From the NCBI RefSeq assembly GCF_034424175.1, contig NZ_CP139986.1, positions 3,968,001 to 4,032,000 on the forward strand: a stretch of 64,000 bases of DNA. Direction: 5' to 3'. The notes under the pieces were generated by a model, which saw nothing but the letters and a program-made list of their open reading frames with translations, did no database searches and was not told the origin of the DNA. Source of the DNA: Kluyvera intermedia. GTDB lineage: Bacteria; Pseudomonadota; Gammaproteobacteria; Enterobacterales; Enterobacteriaceae. Made by a program: the position numbers and the translations under genes. Shown in pieces: positions 33,104 through 40,807 of this stretch (positions within the stretch are counted from its first letter, which is position 1; each line of letters starts with the position of its first letter).

Positions 33104-33637
33104 ATGAACCCAATTATTGATGGGATTATCGTTATGGAAGGCGGCTATACCGCAAATGCCAAAGACAAAGGTGGAAAAACCAATTGGGGTATCACCGAAG
33201 CCGTTGCTCGTGCCCATGGCTATTCTGGTGATATGCAAGACCTGACTCGCAGTGAGGCCTACGCCATCCTGGAGGAAGATTACTGGATTAAACCGGGGTT
33301 TGAAGAGGTAGCAAAAATATCCTACCCGGTGTCATTTGAACTGTGTGATGCCGCAGTCAACATTGGCGCCCACTCTCCTTGCCTATGGCTACAGCGTTGG
33401 TTAAATGCGCTAAACCGGGAAGCAAGAAACTACAGCGATCTCAAGGCTGACGGTCGTATTGGTCCGCAAACGCTCGCCGTACTAAAATCCTTCTTATTGT
33501 GGCGCGGGAAAGAAGGCGAAGAAACGCTGGTGAAGGCATTAAATTGCAGCCAGGGTGCGTACTACTTAGATATAACCGAAAAGCACAAACATAATGAAGA
33601 GTTCATTTATGGCTGGATCAAAAACAGAGTAGCCTGA
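33104..33637 (+). CDS. GH108 endolysin-like N-acetylmuramidase (TtsA-like)
   Basis: 177 residues. The family 108 signature EGGYTANAKDKGGKTNWGIT is at 12-31 (catalytic Glu12), followed by a C-terminal peptidoglycan-binding-like part (ADGRIGPQTLAVL). No signal peptide, so it would need a holin or similar route to reach the cell wall. Relatives include phage endolysins and Salmonella TtsA, which releases typhoid toxin. AAGGAG precedes the ATG; it is the second gene after the tethered regulator. Probable role: local opening of peptidoglycan for export of the chitinase. Confidence 0.9.
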   Translation: MNPIIDGIIVMEGGYTANAKDKGGKTNWGITEAVARAHGYSGDMQDLTRSEAYAILEEDYWIKPGFEEVAKISYPVSFELCDAAVNIGAHSPCLWLQRWLNALNREARNYSDLKADGRIGPQTLAVLKSFLLWRGKEGEETLVKALNCSQGAYYLDITEKHKHNEEFIYGWIKNRVA

Positions 33638-33654
33638 TAACAAGCATAAAAGAT

Positions 33655-33679
33655 AAAAGACTCACGGATGAGCCTTTTA
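33655..33679. terminator. Weak bidirectional terminator between muramidase and holin genes
   Basis: AAAAGACTCA/TGAGCCTTTT stem with one mismatch, flanked by A and T runs, between two convergent genes. Confidence 0.5.
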
Positions 33680-33708
33680 TAACTAGAAAAGCAATGGAAC
33701 GGTATTCA

Positions 33709-34053
33709 CTAACGCAGCCCCGCATCGTTAATGTATTTTTTTATTTTGTCGCCAAGGATTTTCAGTATTGGCGCTGAAAATACACCGCCCAACCCGGCAG
33801 CCAACAATACCATATTAAAACTTAGCCCTTGCTCAATCGCAATTGCGCTGAGTAAGAAACTGGTAAAACAAGAAATAATCACTTGTACTAAGCAATTCAT
33901 CACATTTTTATGAGAATCGCTTTGTGCCGATTTATCCTTGCCAATAAAGTAGCTAACAAAACCGCCCCATGCCCCCACAGAAATAACGGTCAACAATATT
34001 TCGATTTCTAGTAAAACAACTTCAGTATTAGGTAAATGATTCGGGATAGCCAT
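33709..34053 (-). CDS. Holin-like small membrane protein
   Basis: 114 residues with three predicted membrane helices (about 15-37, 52-73, 79-100), a charged loop between the first two and a basic C-terminus (GDKIKKYINDAGLR). This is the layout of class I phage holins. The start at 34053 has AGGAG six bases ahead. It is convergent with the muramidase gene rather than in one operon with it. No other phage genes are nearby, so it is more likely part of a chitinase export module than a prophage remnant. Holin assignment is by topology and context. Confidence 0.75.
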   Translation of the reverse strand: MAIPNHLPNTEVVLLEIEILLTVISVGAWGGFVSYFIGKDKSAQSDSHKNVMNCLVQVIISCFTSFLLSAIAIEQGLSFNMVLLAAGLGGVFSAPILKILGDKIKKYINDAGLR

Positions 34054-34176
34054 ATTAAACTCCTGTATAAATATGAGTGATTGACAACAGGAGTTTACGT
34101 ATTGCCCAGTAACGAAGAAAATCATATGCTCCTCACATCAGCTCATTATTATGCAATGAGCCATCGATGAGAGGCA

Positions 34177-35124
34177 TCAGCGACGAAATGATGAAAGGGT
34201 ATGTAACATAGACACGGTGCCGTTTATCACGGCCAGGTTACGGCTGTTTTTTTTCCATGATGCATACACTTGAATTGGTCGGAAGGTTAACTCCGGCGGC
34301 GGCTGGATGATTTTAATATCGTATTTACGCTGATTTTTATAGAACAAGGCAATTTTTAGCGGTATCAGTGCAATCAGCGAGGAACGTTCAACCATGCCAA
34401 TCAGGCCATTGATTGAATCACTGCGGTAACCAATATTTCGCTTCGCTTTATACCACCGTTCATCGGCCTGTAAGGCGCTATCATTGATAACCATGGGAAT
34501 ACTGGTACCCGATTGATACTGCGCGTGACGCAAGGTATAGAAATGATGAAGTGAAAGCTGTGACAACTGGCTCAACATATGGGAACCCGAACAAATACAG
34601 ACAAAGCTTTTAAAGCTATCAATAAGCTGATTATCGATACCAGGAACAATAACGGGATCAATGCTAATCAATAAATCACACTCAGCGGTGAATAAGCGCT
34701 CGATAATCTGTTCTCGATCTATATTCCGGGAGGAAAAATGGCTCACTAAAATCTGTTCAAAATCATCACGTCCGGAAAGCTGAGAAAGATAATAGCTTTC
34801 AATAACATCGCTGCCCAGGATAGTGATTTGCGTTTCTTCGTTTTTTTTATTAACAGAGTGAAAAGTCTCACCGACCAGTTCTATCACCTGACGAAAACTG
34901 TAATGGATCTCCAGAGCTTTCGCCGTCGGGAGCAGCCCATCCTTGCCCCTGATAAACAGTTCTTCATGGTAATGGCTTTGTAAACGCTTAAGGGCGATAG
35001 AGACAGCAGCTGGCGTGATACCCAGTCGCTTCGCCGCTTTTGTCGCGTTGCCAGCTGAGATTATGGCGTCAAGAATTTTGATTAAATTATAATCAAAATC
35101 CTTATTGGCGCCTTTCGATCCCAT
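34177..35124 (-). CDS. LysR-family transcriptional regulator
   Basis: 315 residues, with an N-terminal helix-turn-helix (about 12-70: GNATKAAKRLGITPAAVSIALKRLQ) and an effector-binding domain. It looks closest to the LeuO/YbeF-like branch, which often acts on silenced accessory genes; I do not recognise the exact orthologue. A LysR gene occupies the same place beside dnaJ in Salmonella. GAGG lies upstream of the ATG. It ends 124 bases from the holin start on the same strand and may control the island. Confidence 0.85.
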   Translation of the reverse strand: MGSKGANKDFDYNLIKILDAIISAGNATKAAKRLGITPAAVSIALKRLQSHYHEELFIRGKDGLLPTAKALEIHYSFRQVIELVGETFHSVNKKNEETQITILGSDVIESYYLSQLSGRDDFEQILVSHFSSRNIDREQIIERLFTAECDLLISIDPVIVPGIDNQLIDSFKSFVCICSGSHMLSQLSQLSLHHFYTLRHAQYQSGTSIPMVINDSALQADERWYKAKRNIGYRSDSINGLIGMVERSSLIALIPLKIALFYKNQRKYDIKIIQPPPELTFRPIQVYASWKKNSRNLAVINGTVSMLHTLSSFRR

Positions 35125-35246
35125 TCGCCGTCAGCCTCTATAAATAATTAGTATTAATAATACTCAATACGAATCAATTCGCTACCGTTATTAATGAGCC
35201 ACAGCGGACAGGTCAACACACGAAAGGATAATATTGAGATGCGCAG

Positions 35247-35276
35247 AAAAAAGCCTGAGCAAAAGGCTCAGGCTTT
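35247..35276 (-). terminator. dnaKJ operon terminator
   Basis: Perfect 10-bp stem AAGCCTGAGC (35251-35260 with 35266-35275) followed on the minus strand by TTTTTT, 27 bases after the dnaJ stop. Confidence 0.9.
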
Positions 35277-35301
35277 GGATTAATTTAAGAAATAATAGTG
35301 A

Positions 35302-36438
35302 CTAACGGGTCAAATCGTCAAAGAACTTTTTCACACCGTCAAAGAAGCTTTTTGAACGCGGGCTGTTGTTTTCACCCGTTGGGCCGCCAAAACTTTCCTG
35401 CAGATCTTTGAGCAGCTGTTTCTGCTTCTCGTTAAGACCTACCGGTGTCTCGACCACTACGCGGCACAGAAGGTCGCCCTGTGCACCGCCGCGCACGGAC
35501 TTCACGCCCTTGCCACGCATACGGAACAGCTTGCCAGTTTGCGTTTCGCCCGGAACTTTCAGCTTCACGCGACCATCAAGCGTCGGCACTTCAATCTCGC
35601 CGCCAAGAGCCGCCATTGAAAAGTTGATCGGCACTTCACAGTACAGGTTGTTGCCTTCACGCTCGAAAATAGCGTGCTGCTTCACCTGCACCTGAACGTA
35701 CAGATCGCCTGCCGGTGCGCCGTGCTCACCAGCTTCACCTTCGCCAGTCAGACGAATACGATCGCCGGTATCAACGCCTGCCGGAATTTTTACGGACAGG
35801 GTTTTGGTTTTCTCTACGCGACCATGACCGTGACATTTGTTGCACGGATCTTTGATCAGCGTACCGCGGCCCTGGCAGTGTGGACAGGTCTGCTGTACAG
35901 CGAAGAAGCCCTGGCGCATCTGTACCTGGCCTGCACCGTGACAGGTAGGACAGGTCTGCGGCTTCGAACCGGCTTTTGCGCCGCTGCCGTGGCAGATATC
36001 ACACTCTTCCAGCGTTGGAATGCGGATCTCTTTGGTCACACCACGAACCGCTTCTTCAAGCGTCAGATCCATGTTGTAGCGCAGGTCGGCGCCACGGGAC
36101 GCACGCTGGCGACCGCGACCACCACCGAAGATGTCGCCGAATACGTCACCAAAGATATCGCCAAAGTCTGCGCCGCCGCCAGAATAACCGCCGCCGCCGC
36201 CCATACCACCTTGTTCAAAGGCAGCATGACCGTATTGATCGTAGGCCGCACGCTTTTGCGCGTCGGTCAGGATCTCATACGCTTCTTTGATTTCTTTAAA
36301 CTTGGCTTCGGCCTCTTTATCCCCCTGGTTGCGGTCCGGGTGGAATTTCATGGCCAGGCGTTTGTACGCCTTTTTGATCTCACGCTCTTCCGCTGTTTTG
36401 GAAACGCCCAAAATCTCGTAATAGTCTTGCTTTGCCAT
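35302..36438 (-). CDS. dnaJ: Hsp40 co-chaperone DnaJ
   Basis: Stimulates DnaK ATPase and delivers substrates. 378 residues (E. coli 376): J domain 1-70 with HPD in KFHPDRNQ, Gly/Phe-rich linker (about 75-110), four CxxCxGxG zinc repeats (CDICHGSG, CPTCHGAG, CPHCQGRG, CNKCHGHG), then the C-terminal substrate domains. Downstream of dnaK with an 87-base gap that forms a strong hairpin. Confidence 0.98.
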   Translation of the reverse strand: MAKQDYYEILGVSKTAEEREIKKAYKRLAMKFHPDRNQGDKEAEAKFKEIKEAYEILTDAQKRAAYDQYGHAAFEQGGMGGGGGYSGGGADFGDIFGDVFGDIFGGGRGRQRASRGADLRYNMDLTLEEAVRGVTKEIRIPTLEECDICHGSGAKAGSKPQTCPTCHGAGQVQMRQGFFAVQQTCPHCQGRGTLIKDPCNKCHGHGRVEKTKTLSVKIPAGVDTGDRIRLTGEGEAGEHGAPAGDLYVQVQVKQHAIFEREGNNLYCEVPINFSMAALGGEIEVPTLDGRVKLKVPGETQTGKLFRMRGKGVKSVRGGAQGDLLCRVVVETPVGLNEKQKQLLKDLQESFGGPTGENNSPRSKSFFDGVKKFFDDLTR

Positions 36439-36465
36439 TGTTTTTTGTCAGCCCCTTAACATGCG

Positions 36466-36500
36466 AGCACGGGCGGAGAGGAAACCTCTACGCCCGTGCT
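36466..36500 (-). ncRNA. Conserved hairpin in the dnaK-dnaJ spacer
   Basis: AGCACGGGCG.AGAGG and its complement form a long stem with a 4-base loop between dnaK and dnaJ. E. coli has a small RNA (tpke11) reported in the same spacer. Without a T run it is more likely an RNA-stability or processing element than a terminator. Confidence 0.4.
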
Positions 36501-36525
36501 GATTAACTACCCTGCATCAGGGCGA

Positions 36526-38448
36526 TTATTTTTTGTCTTTCACTTCTTCAAACTCAGCGTCAACAACGTCGTCGTCTTTCGCATTGTTTGCTGAAGCGTC
36601 AGCGCCTGCTGCACCAGCCTGCTGCTGTGCGTGCTGCTGCTGAGCGATTTCCATCAGTTTCTGGGAAACCTGCGCCAGTTCCTGCATCTTCGCTTCGATG
36701 TCTGCTTTGTCTTCACCTTTCAAAGATGATTCCAGCGCAGTCAACGCAGACTCGATGGCAGTTTTGTCGTCAGCTGGCAGCTGTTCGCCGGCTTCTTCAA
36801 CCTGCTTACGGGTGCTGTGCAGCAGATGGTCGCCCTGGTTACGGGTCTGAACCAGCTCTTCAAACTTACGGTCAGACTCTGCGTTCGCTTCTGCTTCGCG
36901 AACCATTTTCTGAATTTCTTCTTCGTTCAGACCAGAAGAAGCCTTGATGGTGATCTTCTGCTCTTTACCGCTGTTTTTGTCTTTCGCGGACACGTGCAGG
37001 ATACCGTCAGCATCGATGTCGAAGGTGACTTCGATCTGTGGCATACCACGTGGTGCCGGGCTGATACCGTCCAGGTTGAACTGGCCGAGATCTTTGTTAT
37101 CCGCAGCACGTTTACGCTCACCCTGCAGCACATGGATGGTTACCGCAGACTGGTTGTCTTCAGCGGTAGAGAACACCTGGCTGTGCTTGGTCGGGATGGT
37201 GGTGTTTTTGTTGATGAGTGCAGTCATCACGCCGCCCATGGTTTCGATACCCAGAGACAGCGGGGTAACGTCCAGCAGCAGTACGTCTTTCACTTCACCA
37301 GTCAATACACCACCCTGGACAGCAGCACCGATAGCAACGGCTTCGTCCGGGTTAACGTCTTTACGCGGCTCTTTACCAAAGAATTCAGCCACTTTCTTCT
37401 GAACCATTGGCATACGAGTCTGACCACCGACCAGGATAACGTCCTGGATATCAGAGACAGACAGGCCAGCGTCCTGCAGTGCAACTTTCAGCGGCTCGAT
37501 TGAACGGTTAACCAGGTCTTCTACCAGGCTTTCCAGTTTCGCACGGGTCACTTTGATGTTCATGTGTTTCGGACCAGACGCGTCTGCAGTGATGTACGGC
37601 AGGTTAACGTCGGTCTGCTGCGCAGAAGACAGCTCAATTTTCGCTTTCTCTGCGGCTTCTTTCAGGCGCTGCATAGCCAGCGGATCGTTACGCAGGTCAA
37701 TGCCCTGATCTTTCTTAAATTCGTCAACGAGGTAGTTGATCATACGGCTGTCGAAGTCTTCACCACCGAGGTGAGTATCACCGTTGGTTGCCAGAACTTC
37801 GAAGGTTTTTTCGCCGTCAACTTCGTCGATTTCGATAACGGAGATATCGAAAGTACCACCACCGAGGTCGTAAACCGCGATAGTACGGTTGCCGACTTCT
37901 TTATCCAGACCGTAAGCCAGTGCCGCTGCGGTTGGTTCGTTGATGATACGTTTGACTTCCAGACCTGCAATACGACCGGCATCTTTAGTTGCCTGACGCT
38001 GAGCATCGTTGAAGTATGCAGGTACGGTGATAACCGCTTCAGTTACCGGCTCACCCAGGTAATCTTCAGCCGTTTTCTTCATTTTTTTCAGCACTTCAGC
38101 AGAGATCTGCGGCGGTGCCATTTTCTGGCCTTTAACATCAATCCATGCATCACCGTTGTCAGCACCGATGATTTTGTACGGCATGATGGCTTCATCACGC
38201 TGCACTTCTTCGTCTTGGAAGCGGCGACCGATCAGGCGTTTAATCGCAAACAGGGTGTTTTGCGGGTTTGTCACTGCCTGACGTTTAGCCGGCTGACCAA
38301 CCAGAGTTTCACCATCCTGGGTATAGGCAATGATAGAAGGTGTGGTGCGATCGCCTTCGGCGTTCTCCAGCACACGTGCAGTAGTGCCATCCATAATCGC
38401 TACACAAGAGTTGGTAGTACCCAGGTCGATACCAATAATTTTACCCAT
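36526..38448 (-). CDS. dnaK: Hsp70 chaperone DnaK
   Basis: ATP-dependent chaperone and regulator of sigma-32. 640 residues (E. coli 638). The actin-like ATPase begins GKIIGIDLGTTNSCVAIM with the AVYDLGGGTFDISVIEI phosphate loop; the linker DVLLLDVTPLSL leads into the substrate-binding domain; the C-terminus ends in the disordered EEVKDKK tail. It heads the dnaKJ operon below heat-shock promoters. Confidence 0.99.
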   Translation of the reverse strand: MGKIIGIDLGTTNSCVAIMDGTTARVLENAEGDRTTPSIIAYTQDGETLVGQPAKRQAVTNPQNTLFAIKRLIGRRFQDEEVQRDEAIMPYKIIGADNGDAWIDVKGQKMAPPQISAEVLKKMKKTAEDYLGEPVTEAVITVPAYFNDAQRQATKDAGRIAGLEVKRIINEPTAAALAYGLDKEVGNRTIAVYDLGGGTFDISVIEIDEVDGEKTFEVLATNGDTHLGGEDFDSRMINYLVDEFKKDQGIDLRNDPLAMQRLKEAAEKAKIELSSAQQTDVNLPYITADASGPKHMNIKVTRAKLESLVEDLVNRSIEPLKVALQDAGLSVSDIQDVILVGGQTRMPMVQKKVAEFFGKEPRKDVNPDEAVAIGAAVQGGVLTGEVKDVLLLDVTPLSLGIETMGGVMTALINKNTTIPTKHSQVFSTAEDNQSAVTIHVLQGERKRAADNKDLGQFNLDGISPAPRGMPQIEVTFDIDADGILHVSAKDKNSGKEQKITIKASSGLNEEEIQKMVREAEANAESDRKFEELVQTRNQGDHLLHSTRKQVEEAGEQLPADDKTAIESALTALESSLKGEDKADIEAKMQELAQVSQKLMEIAQQQHAQQQAGAAGADASANNAKDDDVVDAEFEEVKDKK

Positions 38449-38817
38449 CTAAACGTCTCCACTAAAAATTCATTCAACATGTGGTTGTGAGTCTGTAATA
38501 AGGGCGAAACCTGCGGTTTCAACTGCCCAGAATCGTTTTTTTTCAGACTCATTCACTGCGGTTGTCTACAAGATGGGGGCTCAACGTCATCCATCAAGGG
38601 GCTGACTAAAATTTTTTTCATTCAGTGCGCTTTAAATTTGAGACTTCCGGAGGAAACTTACGCCAATTTATTCACGTTGATTATAAATAAAGATAAATAC
38701 ATTCAACAGATTACTGTCATATGAAGACATAATTAAGCGCTGAAAGCCCTCACGGAGAGCGATAAAATTCAGGCTTACGTTTCACCTCCTGAAACGGTCT
38801 TTTCGGTAAGGAATATC
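38449..38817. promoter_or_regulatory. dnaK heat-shock promoters and divergent yaaI upstream region
   Basis: On the minus strand a sigma-32 promoter is visible with CCCTTGATG (about 38593-38601) and CCCCCATCT (38571-38579), collinear with E. coli dnaK P1. A second, with TTGAAAC (about 38516-38522) and CCCTTATTA (about 38496-38504), fits P2. The remaining bases up to yaaI show no gene. Confidence 0.75.
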
Positions 38818-39222
38818 ATGAAAGCCATTATAAACGCCTCAACATGCATGGCGTTCGGCCTGCTGCTGGCCACATCTGCTTATGCCAACGACCACAAAAC
38901 CCTCGGCGTTGTGGCGATGCCGCGCAATGAAACAAATGACCTGACGCTGAAACTTCCTATATGCCGCGTCGTCAAACGCATTCAACTCACAGCCAGCCGC
39001 GGTGATATTTCGCTAAGCGGCGCTTCCGTCTATTTCAAAGCCGCACGCAGCAGTAGCCAGAGCCTGAACGTCCCGTCTTCGCTAAAAGAAGGGACCACCA
39101 CGGATTGGATCAATATTAATAGCGACAACAGTAATAAACGCTGCGTATCAAAAATCACCTTCTCCGGGCATACGGTGAACTCCTCCGATATGGCCTCGCT
39201 GAAAATTATCGGCGACGATTAA
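38818..39222 (+). CDS. yaaI: Conserved secreted protein YaaI
   Basis: 134 residues, the same as E. coli YaaI (UPF0412), with signal peptide (about 1-23, ends SAYA) and a mature domain of about 110 residues containing two cysteines (PICRVVKRIQL and KRCVSKITF). The mature part is highly conserved; function unknown. AAGGA precedes the ATG. Divergent from dnaK and followed by yaaW after 28 bases. Confidence 0.93.
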   Translation: MKAIINASTCMAFGLLLATSAYANDHKTLGVVAMPRNETNDLTLKLPICRVVKRIQLTASRGDISLSGASVYFKAARSSSQSLNVPSSLKEGTTTDWININSDNSNKRCVSKITFSGHTVNSSDMASLKIIGDD

Positions 39223-39250
39223 TCCGCCTCTGACAGAAGCTGCATACTTA

Positions 39251-39976
39251 ATGAAAGTTTCCTACCTGAACGATGATGACCTGCTTTTCCTCCAGCATTG
39301 CAGCGAAGAGCAATTGGCAAATCTGGCGCAGTTGTTGACGCACAACGAAAAGGGCAAACGCCGCTTGTCGAGCACTCTGTTGCACAATGAACTGTATATG
39401 TCGATGGATGGGCACCCGGAACAACATCGCCGTAACTGGCAACTGATTGCCGGTGAGTTCCAGCACTTTGGCGGCGACAGCATCGCCAATAAATTTCGCG
39501 GTCACGGCAAACTATACCGTGAGATTCTGCGTGACGTCGCCAAACGCCTGAGCCTCAAAACGGAAAAAACGATGCCAACGGCAGCGATTGAAAAAATCTT
39601 GCTGGAGCATTTTATTCGCCACACATGGCAGCGACTGGATGATGAACAGAAAGCCCGCTTTCATGCCGCCGTCGAGATGAAAGTGATGGAACTGGAGAAG
39701 TTATTGCCCCAGCTTATTGATCACCATCGTCTGGAGCAGGGTGTATCGCATCTGTTAGCCGACCAGTTGGGTCACATTCTGCATAAGCATGCCGCGGTCA
39801 GCGTTATCGGTCATGGGCTAATACGCGGCGCGGCGCTTGGCGGCCCAGTAGGGGCTGCGGTCAACGGCGTGAAAGCCGTCAGTGGCACTGCTTATCGAGT
39901 CACGATTCCAGCAGTGCTACGTATCGCCTGCCTGCGTCGTATGGTCGCACTAGAATCACTAAAACACGCAGGTTAA
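39251..39976 (+). CDS. yaaW: Conserved protein YaaW (UPF0174)
   Basis: 241 residues (E. coli 237). Shares the YLNDDDLLFLQHCSEEQLANLAQLL start, the HPEQHRRNWQLIAGE segment, and the C-terminal glycine-rich HGLIRGAALGGPVGAAVNGVK stretch typical of this family. Function unknown; relatives include ubiquinol-cytochrome c chaperone-like UPF0174 proteins. No strong ribosome-binding site, so it may be coupled to yaaI. Confidence 0.93.
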   Translation: MKVSYLNDDDLLFLQHCSEEQLANLAQLLTHNEKGKRRLSSTLLHNELYMSMDGHPEQHRRNWQLIAGEFQHFGGDSIANKFRGHGKLYREILRDVAKRLSLKTEKTMPTAAIEKILLEHFIRHTWQRLDDEQKARFHAAVEMKVMELEKLLPQLIDHHRLEQGVSHLLADQLGHILHKHAAVSVIGHGLIRGAALGGPVGAAVNGVKAVSGTAYRVTIPAVLRIACLRRMVALESLKHAG

Positions 39977-40105
39977 GCGAGAAAGGGGCAAAATAGTTCA
40001 TTTTCCCCTCATGAGATCATAGACAGCCCGTTGACTCCTGATTATTATGCCGCGCCCCCAGCACTGGGGAGATAACTTCACCATTCAATCATGATTTGAG
40101 GAATT

Positions 40106-40672
40106 ATGGGCAACACTAAGTTGGCTAACCCGGCACCGCTGGGCCTGATGGGCTTCGGCATGACCACCATTCTGCTTAACCTGCACAATGCGGGTTTCTT
40201 TGCTTTTGACGGTATTATTCTCGCCATGGGTATTTTCTACGGCGGTATTGCACAGATTTTTGCAGGTCTGCTGGAATACAAAAAAGGGAATACATTCGGT
40301 CTGACGGCCTTCACCTCTTACGGCTCCTTCTGGCTGACGCTGGTCGCCATTCTGCTGCTGCCGAAGATGGGTCTATCCGACGCACCTAACGCCCAGTTCC
40401 TTGGCGTTTACCTGGGTCTGTGGGGCGTGTTCACGCTGTTCATGTTCTTCGGTACGCTGAAAGCGGCCCGCATGCTGCAGTTTGTGTTCCTGAGCCTGAC
40501 CGTGCTGTTCGCCCTGCTGTGTATCGGCAACATCAACGGCAACGAAGCGATTATCCACGTTGCCGGATGGGTAGGCCTGATCTGTGGTGCTAGCGCAATT
40601 TACCTGGCAATGGGTGAAGTGCTGAACGAGCAGTTCGGTCGCACCGTGCTGCCGATTGGTGAAAAACACTAA
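40106..40672 (+). CDS. satP: Acetate/succinate:proton symporter SatP
   Basis: 188 residues, GPR1/FUN34/YaaH family with six membrane segments. The family motif NPAPLGL is at residues 8-14 and FGRTVLPIGE closes the protein. Nearly identical to E. coli SatP (YaaH). GAGGA ahead of the ATG; followed by a strong terminator. Confidence 0.97.
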   Translation: MGNTKLANPAPLGLMGFGMTTILLNLHNAGFFAFDGIILAMGIFYGGIAQIFAGLLEYKKGNTFGLTAFTSYGSFWLTLVAILLLPKMGLSDAPNAQFLGVYLGLWGVFTLFMFFGTLKAARMLQFVFLSLTVLFALLCIGNINGNEAIIHVAGWVGLICGASAIYLAMGEVLNEQFGRTVLPIGEKH

Positions 40673-40690
40673 TCCCCCCGCATGTTTTAA

Positions 40691-40720
40691 AAGCGCCGGT
40701 CAGTCCGGCGCTTTTTTTGG
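40691..40720 (+). terminator. satP terminator
   Basis: AGCGCCGG-TCAGT-CCGGCGCT stem followed by TTTTTT, about 20 bases past the satP stop. Confidence 0.9.
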
Positions 40721-40807
40721 GCCTGCTACTACCGATCCTGGGGTTATCGCTTTCTCATTTTTTAGGTTATTTTCAACCACTCCCCGTAATAAAAAGGATT
40801 GTTGTTG

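Noticed and set aside
33104..34053. Prophage remnant containing the endolysin and holin genes
   Set aside because: No integrase, attachment repeats, structural or replication genes; context with the chitinase explains the pair better.
37564..38490. 308-codon open frame antisense to dnaK
   Set aside because: Shadow of a highly expressed gene with strong codon bias; no start signal or domain.
39248..39505. Antisense frame over yaaW resembling the old htgA annotation
   Set aside because: The E. coli htgA frame is generally regarded as doubtful, and here the antisense frame is short and without a start signal.
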